NCBI GenBank assembly: GCA_945882215.1
Contig: CAMCWM010000023.1
Coordinates: 1 to 41,830, forward strand
Direction of reading: 5' to 3'
Length of the DNA: 41,830 nucleotides
From: Akkermansia muciniphila
GTDB taxonomy: Bacteria > Verrucomicrobiota > Verrucomicrobiia > Verrucomicrobiales > Verrucomicrobiaceae
Shown: one piece after another, positions 1-7,467 of the stretch
Layout: the number at the start of each line of letters is the position of its first letter
Position numbering within the stretch: position 1 is the stretch's first letter
Notes under the pieces: model-generated
Seen by the model: the letters and a program-made list of their open reading frames with translations, nothing else
Databases searched by the model: none
Told to the model about the DNA's origin: nothing
Translations under genes and position numbers: made by a program

Positions 1-2
1 GC

Positions 3-2363
3 TCGCCGTATCACAAGAGCACGGCGTTCCATCACTACGCCGATCTGCTGGAGCGCGTGGTGCTGAAGTTTGACCGCAATGAACGTCCGCGTGACCGGCT
101 TCAAAAGGTGGAGGGCTTGCTGCGCCAGTACGGCATCGAGCTGGAGGTGACGCTGCCCTCTCTCGCCGCGCTGCTGTCCATTCCGCCAGAGGCCGGCTAC
201 ACGCCCGTGGAGGACCCGCAGCAGCAAAAGCGAGCCATCATCGAGAGCTATGTTCACATCTTGAAGGAGCGCTCGGCGAAGCAGCCGTTGTTGCTCGTGG
301 TGGAGGACCTGCAATGGGCGGATCCGTCCTCGCTGGACATTTTGTGCGAGGTGGTGGCCGCGGTGGCAGACCACCGCATCCTGGCGCTGTTCACCTGCCG
401 GCCGGATTTTGATTCACCGTGGAAAAACATGCCGGAGGTGAAGCACATCTCGCTGCAACGCCTCAATCCGCAGCAGGTGCGCACGATCTGCCTGCGTGTT
501 GCCCATGGCAAGGCGCTGCCGGAGGAGGTCATCGAGCAAATCATCTCCCGCACCGACGGTGTGCCGCTGTTTGTCGAGGAATTGACGAAAATGGTCATGG
601 AGTCCGGCATGTTGAAGGAATTGGGCGATTCCTTTGCGCTTTCCGGCCCGCTACCATCACTGGCGATCCCCACCACGCTGCAAGACTCGCTGATGGCGCG
701 TCTGGACCGGCTGCACACGGTCAAGGAGATCGCCCAGGTCGGTTCGGTGATGGGACGCGAGTTCATCTTTGATCTGATGCGTCATGTGTATCCGCTGGAG
801 AACTCGCTGCTGCGCATCAGCCTGGCGCAGCTCGTGGATGCGGAGCTGCTGTTTCAGAGCACGGGCGACTCCGACGCCACATACACCTTCAAGCACGCGC
901 TCGTGCAGGAGGCGGCCTACCAGTCGCTGGTGAAGTCACGCCGCCAGCACTACCACCGTATCATTGCGCAGGCGCTGGAGGAGCATTTCCCGCACACAGC
1001 CGCCACGGACATGGAGGTGCTGGCGCATCATTACACCGAGGCCAATCTGCCGTGGCAGGCCGTGCCGTATCTGCTCAAGGCCGGTGCCAGCGCCGCGAAC
1101 CGCTCCGCGCATTCGGAAGCCATCACGCATCTCAATCGCGCCATCGAGCTGCTCAAGAAACTGCCTGACAACTCCCAGCGCTGGCAGCACGAGATCCAGG
1201 CGCTCATCGCCCTCGGTGTCTCGCTCACCGCGACCAAGGGATACGGCGTCAAAGAGGTTGAGCGCACCTACACCCGTGCGCGTGAACTGAGCGAGCAGTG
1301 CGGCACACCGGGGCAGCTCTTCCAGTCACGCTATGGCCTGTGGCGGCTGCACATGTTGCGCGCGGAATACGGCATCGCCACGCAGCAGGGCGAGGAATTG
1401 CTCGAACTTGCCAACCGGCAGGACAACACGGCCCTTCACATCGCCGCGCATCGCGCACTGGGGGCCACGCTGTTCTATCGCGGCCAGTTTCAGCGCTCCA
1501 ACGAGCACGTCACCAGCGTGATCGCCGCCACGACCACCACCGAGGGCGACAGCGACACGCTCGTGCGTGACATTTACGACGTCGTCGATCCCCGCGTCAC
1601 CTGCCGCTCGTACCTCTCATGGATCTTGTGGATGCTTGGCCATGTCGGCCAGGCGCAGAAGGAAAGCCAGCGGGCCATCGCGCTCGCGGAGCAGTTGCAG
1701 CACCCGTTTTCCATCGCGCTGGCACTCAGCTTCGCCACTTGGCTGGAGCAGTTCTGCGGCAATGTCGCGCGTGTCAAAGAACTGGCCGCGCGGGCCATGG
1801 CGCATTGCAAGATGCATGGTTTTCCGTTCTGGATCGGCTGGAACCAGGTCATGCTCGGCTGGGCCGCCGCACATGAGAAAGGCACCATCGGTGATGCCGT
1901 CTCGCTCATTCACAAAGGCCTCGCTTACTGGAATGAAAAAGGCTCCAACCTCGGCCGCGGTTACTTCCTTTGCCTGCTTGCCGAGACACACATGCGCCGC
2001 GACGAATGGGCGCAGAGCATGGACGCGCTGTCCCAGGCCCAGGCCTTCGCGAATGAAACCGACGAGCGCTACTGGGAGGCCGAGCGCTTCCGTCTCAGTG
2101 GCGAGTTGCTGATGCGCCAGGGGCAATCCTCCGAGCAGGCGGAAATCTTCTTCCAGCAGGCTCTCACCAAGGCTCGAGAGCTGTCTGCCCGCTCCCTCGA
2201 ATTGCGCGCTGCCACCAGCCTCGCGCAATTGGCGAAAAAAAATGGCCGCAGCAGCGAAGCACAAGCCGTGCTCGCCGCCGTGCTCACGACCTTCGCCGAA
2301 GAACAGGACACGCCGGACATGGGCGCGGCCCGCGAGCTGCTGAGCACGCTTTCCGACACCTAA
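3..2363 (+). CDS. STAND-type ATPase with TPR-like C-terminus (5' end outside window)
   Basis: The reading frame is open from the window edge (it reads S-P-Y-H-K-S-T-A-F at its first codons), so the real start lies upstream and the GTG at 57 is only an internal codon. The visible part matches the ATPase/TPR half of large signalling proteins that often carry an N-terminal class III adenylate cyclase or serine/threonine kinase domain. A Walker B-like LLLVVEDLQWADPSS stretch (about residues 80-94 counted from 57) is followed by the typical TRTDGVPLFVEEL-like segment (here SRTDGVPLFVEEL) and a winged-helix-like region. From about residue 300 to the end the protein is helical and repetitive, as in MalT-like TPR domains. 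The Walker A motif would be upstream, so it cannot be checked. Likely a cytoplasmic sensor or regulator; the ligand is unknown. It ends 33 bp before the first member of an unusual paralogue family, on the same strand. Confidence 0.85.
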   Translation, partial: SPYHKSTAFHHYADLLERVVLKFDRNERPRDRLQKVEGLLRQYGIELEVTLPSLAALLSIPPEAGYTPVEDPQQQKRAIIESYVHILKERSAKQPLLLVVEDLQWADPSSLDILCEVVAAVADHRILALFTCRPDFDSPWKNMPEVKHISLQRLNPQQVRTICLRVAHGKALPEEVIEQIISRTDGVPLFVEELTKMVMESGMLKELGDSFALSGPLPSLAIPTTLQDSLMARLDRLHTVKEIAQVGSVMGREFIFDLMRHVYPLENSLLRISLAQLVDAELLFQSTGDSDATYTFKHALVQEAAYQSLVKSRRQHYHRIIAQALEEHFPHTAATDMEVLAHHYTEANLPWQAVPYLLKAGASAANRSAHSEAITHLNRAIELLKKLPDNSQRWQHEIQALIALGVSLTATKGYGVKEVERTYTRARELSEQCGTPGQLFQSRYGLWRLHMLRAEYGIATQQGEELLELANRQDNTALHIAAHRALGATLFYRGQFQRSNEHVTSVIAATTTTEGDSDTLVRDIYDVVDPRVTCRSYLSWILWMLGHVGQAQKESQRAIALAEQLQHPFSIALALSFATWLEQFCGNVARVKELAARAMAHCKMHGFPFWIGWNQVMLGWAAAHEKGTIGDAVSLIHKGLAYWNEKGSNLGRGYFLCLLAETHMRRDEWAQSMDALSQAQAFANETDERYWEAERFRLSGELLMRQGQSSEQAEIFFQQALTKARELSARSLELRAATSLAQLAKKNGRSSEAQAVLAAVLTTFAEEQDTPDMGAARELLSTLSDT

Positions 2364-2396
2364 GAAGCACCATCCTACTTCAACACCCTGCCACGC

Positions 2397-3728
2397 ATGC
2401 CACCCCTATCGCCCAATGTTCAATACGATCTGCCGGGCGACGCCGCCTATCAGGCCATGCTGTATCCGCCGCCTGAGGTGGTCACGGTCAAATCGCTCAA
2501 GCTCACCACGCAGGAGGCAGTGATCGCGCATTACACCGCCAGCTCGTTGAAACAGGACGGCATCGAGATCACCACCGATCAGCCAGCGGTTTCGAAAATC
2601 AAAGGCAAGCGCCTCTACCGCGTCTCCTTTACCGCGAAGTCCGGTTTTGAAAAAGCTGCAAGGCAGTTCGCAAAGATGCACGCCACCCTGCTCGACGCGA
2701 AACACGCAGGACAGGGCATTAATGGTGCGCTTGCCTGCCAGGCCACGCCGGGCGCCTGGAACCCGATGTCTGGCTTCCCGGTGAACAGATCCGACGGCGA
2801 ATGCCTCTGGCGTTTCTTTTTGCCGCTGGGCATGCCGATTCTAAATCACAAAGCCGTCACGCTGCTTCACTACCCGCCGTATGTCGCCATGCAGCACGAG
2901 GATTACCTCAAAAACGTCACTCTCCAACGCTGGCAGCGCCTGCTGGGCTGCGTCGGCATCCAAGACCCTCGGCTTTACTACAACATCCTCGATGTGAACC
3001 CGATCGCCGCGCCCGGCTCGGGCCAGAGCGAGTATCCAAACGACTATTTCCCCATCATGCTGGCTTCCGTCTTCTTCGACAACGAGAAGACGAAGAGCAG
3101 CTACATCCGCTCCATGCTTGAGCTGGCGCTCAATCCGCCGCACAACGCTGCGAACCCCCACACGCTGCCGCTGCTTGTCGGCGGCTCGCCGCTTTATGAT
3201 CCACAGGCCCCCGGCTGGTTCCGCGTGCGCTACAAGGATCAGATGCCCAAGGACAAGAGCGGCATCCCACAGGCCAATGTCGGCCAATGCGGCTTCGTGA
3301 GGATTCATCCCAAAAGCAAAAAACTCACCCCCTACATGATCGCGAATCACATGATCGCCGCCGGTGTCACCGGGCGCTGCACGAGTGATCCATCCCAGAT
3401 TCCCGACATCCGCAAATACACCGCTCAGGATCTCGTCGCCGCCTCATTCCTCAAGCAATACGCGGACAATCCATCCATCAAACCCGATGTCGCCGGCCAG
3501 AACGCTTTTATGGAGTGGTTTGGCGCCAAAGACGGCTCCGGCGCGCCGAAGCCTGCCGCCGACAAGCAGAAGATCATCTGCATCAACTCGCAGATCGACC
3601 TCTTCTTCGATGTGAAGAAGCTCCAGCCGATGTACACCTGGGAAGAGGCCGAAAAGCGCTGCACCACCATGTCTGACAGCACCAACGATCCCTGCTGCGG
3701 CGCCTGTGCGCCGCCGGCAAGCGCCTGA
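2397..3728 (+). CDS. Unrecognised protein, paralogue A of a three-member local family
   Basis: 443 residues, no signal peptide and no known family that I recognise. It aligns by eye with the products at 3796 and with the N-terminal ~400 residues of the 7468 product. Shared landmarks are an N-terminal R/Q-D-G segment (LKQDG, ~51-55), the block FLPLGMPILN (~141-150) followed by LLHYPP (~156-161) and a D-Y-L segment, an Asn/Pro-rich middle with a glycine-rich GGSP motif, and a C-terminal helical part (VAASFLKQYADNP). The tail has a small Cys cluster (CC-x2-C) not seen in paralogue B. Large numbers of Trp, Tyr and Pro suggest a compact globular protein. It lies between the ATPase gene and paralogue B with short gaps, so co-transcription is likely. 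Function unknown. Confidence 0.8.
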   Translation: MPPLSPNVQYDLPGDAAYQAMLYPPPEVVTVKSLKLTTQEAVIAHYTASSLKQDGIEITTDQPAVSKIKGKRLYRVSFTAKSGFEKAARQFAKMHATLLDAKHAGQGINGALACQATPGAWNPMSGFPVNRSDGECLWRFFLPLGMPILNHKAVTLLHYPPYVAMQHEDYLKNVTLQRWQRLLGCVGIQDPRLYYNILDVNPIAAPGSGQSEYPNDYFPIMLASVFFDNEKTKSSYIRSMLELALNPPHNAANPHTLPLLVGGSPLYDPQAPGWFRVRYKDQMPKDKSGIPQANVGQCGFVRIHPKSKKLTPYMIANHMIAAGVTGRCTSDPSQIPDIRKYTAQDLVAASFLKQYADNPSIKPDVAGQNAFMEWFGAKDGSGAPKPAADKQKIICINSQIDLFFDVKKLQPMYTWEEAEKRCTTMSDSTNDPCCGACAPPASA

Positions 3729-3795
3729 TGGCATGTACCGGCAACGATCCCAGCTTTCAGACTAAAAAACAGACGATGACCCAACCACCCGCACC

Positions 3796-4899
3796 ATGAG
3801 CACCAACACCGTCCAATTCACCCTCGGCAGTGAAGAGAGCCTCAAGCCGTTCTATCCTTTCAAGCCGGCGAATGTAACCTTGGAGGACTTCATTGGCCTC
3901 TGTTTGAACCAGACGCTCCAGCGTGACGGGCTGGAAGGCGCGTGGGCGCAGGTGTTTTGGTCTGCGGGCAATGTGGAGGTCATCATCACCAGTCCGGACA
4001 CGAGCGTTGATGTCTCCAGCTACGCCACTCAGTATCCGAACTGGCTCAAAGCCGTCACCTCGGCCCTCAAAGACTACAACCGTGTCTATGCCAGCCTGAG
4101 CCCGACGCCACCCGCGCCGCCAGACCCTGCCGGCATCGCTTTCCTGGCACCCTTTGGCCTCGCCATGAAGAACACGCGCTCCGTGCAGCTCCTGCATTAT
4201 CCGCCCACCGAGACGCTCTCCTATCTCGACTACCTCTACTCGCCCACGAATCGCCGCTGGGAGAGCCTGCTCATGTTCAATGGCCGCAACGGCAGTGCGA
4301 AAACTCTGCTCGAAACCATCACCGACCTCGTCCCTGTCGCCGCGAATGGAGGCGGTGCCGGCGCGACCGCTATCAAGCCCTTCGAGGGCCAGTTCGGCGA
4401 CTACGTGCCGCAGATGCTCCAGGTCTTCCTATACCCCACACCGAGCGGCCAGGCCACCCAGCCCGTCGTAGGCTACGGCAGCCCGGTGATCAACTTTTTG
4501 CAGACCAACTACGCCCCCAAAGACATCAGCCCTGTGACGAAAAATCCCTCAGGGCCGCTCACCGTCATGTCGCTGTTCTTGCAGCAGATCATCCCCGGAG
4601 GACCCGCCACGCCCTTCCTCTGCACGAACCATCCCAGCAAGTTCATGTACTACACGCCGGGAGATCCCAGCTTCACCCTCGTACTCCAGCAAGATCTCAC
4701 CGCCGCCCGCTGGCAGGTGCAAATGGCCACCAATCCCGATGCCGATCCTGTGCAGACACTCAGCGAGTGCTGGGGCTATTGGACCAGCTCGGACCAAGCC
4801 GCGGTCTTCCAGCAAATTTTCACCGAGCAGGTTGCCGAGTTCACCCGGCCCTCCTCGCCATCGGTTCACCACTCTCTCCCACCCTTCTCGCACACATGA
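3796..4899 (+). CDS. Unrecognised protein, paralogue B of the local family
   Basis: 367 residues, no signal peptide. It keeps the family landmarks: LNQTLQRDGLEGAW near residues 37-50 (compare GQTLVRDGCAGAS in the 7468 product), the block FLAPFGLAMKN (~116-126), LLHYPP (~132-137), D-Y-L shortly after, a GYGSP motif, and the C-terminal AARW...DP...W segment. The last four bases overlap the start of the GMC oxidoreductase (ATGA at 4896-4899), which strongly suggests translational coupling and a shared task or complex. No catalytic motif is apparent. A very short in-frame ATG...TGA at 3776-3799 just upstream is not considered a gene. Function unknown; the family is judged real because three divergent copies keep the same motif order. 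Confidence 0.8.
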   Translation: MSTNTVQFTLGSEESLKPFYPFKPANVTLEDFIGLCLNQTLQRDGLEGAWAQVFWSAGNVEVIITSPDTSVDVSSYATQYPNWLKAVTSALKDYNRVYASLSPTPPAPPDPAGIAFLAPFGLAMKNTRSVQLLHYPPTETLSYLDYLYSPTNRRWESLLMFNGRNGSAKTLLETITDLVPVAANGGGAGATAIKPFEGQFGDYVPQMLQVFLYPTPSGQATQPVVGYGSPVINFLQTNYAPKDISPVTKNPSGPLTVMSLFLQQIIPGGPATPFLCTNHPSKFMYYTPGDPSFTLVLQQDLTAARWQVQMATNPDADPVQTLSECWGYWTSSDQAAVFQQIFTEQVAEFTRPSSPSVHHSLPPFSHT

Positions 4900-6428
4900 C
4901 CAACACCACCTACGACTACATCATCGTCGGCGCCGGCTCTGCGGGCTGCGTCGTCGCCTCACGCCTTTCCGAGAACCCTGCGGTGAAGGTTTTGCTCCTC
5001 GAAGGCGGCGGCACCAACGAGCGACCGGAGGTCAACGACCCCGTAAAATGGCCCACGCTCTTTTATGGCGAGCTTTCCTGGAACTACGTCACCGCGCCGA
5101 TGCGGAGTTGCCTCGACCGCGTCGATCACGTTCCGCGCGCGAAGATGCTCGGCGGCTGCCACAGCCACAATGCCAGCGCCTGGGTGCGCGGCCATTCGTC
5201 CGACTACGACCGCTGGGCCGCAGCTGGCAATGACGGCTGGGCTTGGAAGGATGTGCTGCCCGTGTTCAAGAAAATCGAAGACTGGCAGGGGCCCGACGAT
5301 CCCCTGCGCGGCACCGGCGGCCCGATGTACTGCACGCCGCCTGTGAATCCGAATCCCGTTGCCGCCGCCTTCGTCGAATCCGGCCCCGCCATAGGCCTGC
5401 CGAAGGTTTTCGACAACAACAGCACCTCGATGGAAGGCACCAGCTACTTCAACTTCACCGTGAAGGACGGCAAACGCTTCAGCGTCGTGCATGCCTACCT
5501 GCTGCCAGCGATGCAGCGCAAAAACCTCACCGTCATCACCAATGCAGAGACACATCGCGTCATTGTCGAAGGCACGCGCTGCGTCGGCGTCGAGTTTGCG
5601 CATGATGGAAAGCTGCAAACCGTCCGCGCTGACAAAGAAGTCGTGCTCAGCGCCGGCGTCATCGGTTCACCATCGATTCTGCTGCGCTCTGGCATCGGCC
5701 CTTCGGCTGAACTGGCGAAACTCGGCATCAAAAACACACTGGATCTTCCCGGCGTCGGCAAAAACCTCCAGGACCACGTTTTGTTCGCCGGCATCAACTA
5801 CGAATGCAAAATCGACCTCCCCGCGCCGCACAACAACGGCGCGGAGAGCACCATGTGGTGGAAGTCCGATCCCAAGCTCGCCACTCCGGACATCCAGCCC
5901 GTCATCATCGAGTTTCCCTTCGCCACGCCCGATCTAGCGCCGCTGCTGCCGAATCAAAACTGCTACGCCATCGCGCCGAGCATCGTGGCTCCGCAGAGCC
6001 GTGGCTCGCTCACTCTTGCGTCGGCGGATGCCAGCGTGGCTCCCATCATCGACGTGAACTACTACGAGTCCGAGGCCGATGTGAACGCCATGCTGTTCTG
6101 CATCGAACTCTGCCGCGAAATGGGCGCTTCATCCGCTTTTGATCACCTGCGGAAGCGTGAGGTCATTCCTGGCAAGCTGGGACGCAGCGAAATGATCGAA
6201 ACGCTGAAAAAAGGCGCGACGACCTACTTCCACCCCACCAGCACCTGCAAAATGGGCAACGACGACCTCGCCGTCGTCGATTCCCGCCTGCGCGTGCGCG
6301 GCATCACCGGCCTGCGTGTCGCGGATGCCTCCATCATGCCCACCATCACCACCGGCAACACCAACGCTCCGTCCGTCATGATCGGCGAGCAAGCGGCCGC
6401 CTTCATTTCTGGGTTCCCTTCATCATAA
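4896..6428 (+). CDS. GMC-family FAD-dependent oxidoreductase (choline/alcohol dehydrogenase-like)
   Basis: 510 residues from the ATG at 4896. A longer frame runs to 4767, but the FAD-binding segment starts immediately after 4896 (YDYIIVGAGSAGCVVASRL) and this ATG overlaps the upstream stop. GMC landmarks are in order: GAGSAG dinucleotide fold (~12-17), an ExG at the end of beta-2, the first GMC signature around MLGGCHSHNASAWVRG, the second signature GSPSILLRSGIGP, and the C-terminal active-site part with His446 (FHPTSTCKMG) and Asn490 (GNTNAPS), matching the His/Asn pair of this superfamily. It should oxidise an alcohol or polyol while reducing bound FAD; the substrate cannot be predicted. 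No signal peptide is seen. Its 3' end has a diverged duplicate after the next gene. Confidence 0.93.
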   Translation: MTNTTYDYIIVGAGSAGCVVASRLSENPAVKVLLLEGGGTNERPEVNDPVKWPTLFYGELSWNYVTAPMRSCLDRVDHVPRAKMLGGCHSHNASAWVRGHSSDYDRWAAAGNDGWAWKDVLPVFKKIEDWQGPDDPLRGTGGPMYCTPPVNPNPVAAAFVESGPAIGLPKVFDNNSTSMEGTSYFNFTVKDGKRFSVVHAYLLPAMQRKNLTVITNAETHRVIVEGTRCVGVEFAHDGKLQTVRADKEVVLSAGVIGSPSILLRSGIGPSAELAKLGIKNTLDLPGVGKNLQDHVLFAGINYECKIDLPAPHNNGAESTMWWKSDPKLATPDIQPVIIEFPFATPDLAPLLPNQNCYAIAPSIVAPQSRGSLTLASADASVAPIIDVNYYESEADVNAMLFCIELCREMGASSAFDHLRKREVIPGKLGRSEMIETLKKGATTYFHPTSTCKMGNDDLAVVDSRLRVRGITGLRVADASIMPTITTGNTNAPSVMIGEQAAAFISGFPSS

Positions 6429-6436
6429 GGACCAGC

Positions 6437-7408
6437 ATGTCACTCGACCCTCAAGCAAAAGCATTATTGGACGGACTTGCCGCGCAAGGCATGAAGAGCT
6501 TTGAAGAAATGAGCGTCGCGGAGGCGCGGCAAACGGGTTATGCCTTCATCGGACTGGAGGGCGATGCGGAGCCGGTTGGCAATTGCATCGACAGGGTTGT
6601 CGCCGTCGTGGGTGGTGAGATCCCCTTGCGAATCTACCTTCCCACAGGTGCAGGCCCTCATCCCATTGTCGTATATTTTCACGGCGGCGGATTTGTCTTC
6701 GGGGATCTCGAAGTTGTCGATAAGGTCGCTCGGAGTTTGAGCAATGCGTCCCATGCGGCGGTCGTCTCGGTTGGCTATCGGCTCGCGCCGGAACATCGCT
6801 TCCCCACCGCCACCGAAGACTGTTACGCCGCCACGCAGTGGGCGGTGGATAACGCGCCAGCGCTGGGATTGGACGCGACACGCATCGCCGTCTGTGGCGA
6901 CAGCGCGGGGGGCAACCTGGCCACCGTCGTTGCGATGATGGCACGCGATCGGCAAGGCCCAAAGATTGCGTATCAACTGCTGATCTATCCCGTCACCGAC
7001 GCGATGCCCGACATGACTGGCAAGTATCCATCCCGCGTTACCAATGGCAGCGGCTACCTGCTCACCAGCGCTGCGATGGACTGGTTTTTCTCCCTCTATT
7101 TCACCACCCCGGACGATGCCGAACATCCCCACGCCTCGCCCATTCGCGGCGTGTTGTCCGGACTGCCGCCGGCCACTGTCATCACCGCCGGTTTCGATCC
7201 CTTGCACGACGAGGGCAAGGCCTATGCCGATGCGCTGGGCGATGCAGGCGTCCCCGTGAAGTATCTGCCCAATGCCGGGATGATTCACGGCTTCATGTGG
7301 CTCATGGGTGCCCTCGGCCACGCACGCGGCGTGTTTGATGAAGCCGGCCGCCATCTGCGTGCAGCCTTCGCACCGCCGCCATCACCATCAACGCTCCCTC
7401 TGCCATGA
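6437..7408 (+). CDS. HSL-family (family IV) alpha/beta-hydrolase, acetyl-esterase-like
   Basis: 323 residues, starting 8 bp after the GMC stop with an AGGA-like ribosome binding site. The oxyanion-hole motif HGGG is at ~82-85, the nucleophile elbow GDSAGG puts Ser156 in place, Asp254 lies in AGFDPLHDEG and His284 in MIHGF, so the full triad is present. The YRLAPEHRFP segment is also typical of the hormone-sensitive-lipase group. Predicted cytoplasmic carboxylesterase on short-chain esters. The last ten residues (Pro/Ser-rich) are read from sequence that, in another frame, still encodes a GMC C-terminus; this suggests that the natural end of the hydrolase was altered when it came to lie here. 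Confidence 0.92.
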   Translation: MSLDPQAKALLDGLAAQGMKSFEEMSVAEARQTGYAFIGLEGDAEPVGNCIDRVVAVVGGEIPLRIYLPTGAGPHPIVVYFHGGGFVFGDLEVVDKVARSLSNASHAAVVSVGYRLAPEHRFPTATEDCYAATQWAVDNAPALGLDATRIAVCGDSAGGNLATVVAMMARDRQGPKIAYQLLIYPVTDAMPDMTGKYPSRVTNGSGYLLTSAAMDWFFSLYFTTPDDAEHPHASPIRGVLSGLPPATVITAGFDPLHDEGKAYADALGDAGVPVKYLPNAGMIHGFMWLMGALGHARGVFDEAGRHLRAAFAPPPSPSTLPLP

Positions 7409-7443
7409 TCGGCGAGCAGGCGGCGGCTTTCATTTCAGCGTAG
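7390..7443 (+). pseudogene. Remnant of a second GMC oxidoreductase 3' end
   Basis: Out of frame with the esterase, 7390-7443 reads NAPSAMIGEQAAAFISA followed by TAG, almost the same as the end of the GMC gene (NAPSVMIGEQAAAFIS). At the DNA level 7389-7437 matches 6362-6410 at 42 of 49 positions by eye. Six of the seven differences are synonymous and one gives Val to Ala, so this tail diverged while it was still part of a translated GMC gene. It has no upstream GMC body and is best read as a leftover of a deleted or recombined GMC copy. Confidence 0.75.
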
Positions 7444-7467
7444 CCAACATCCACCAAATCGACAGAC

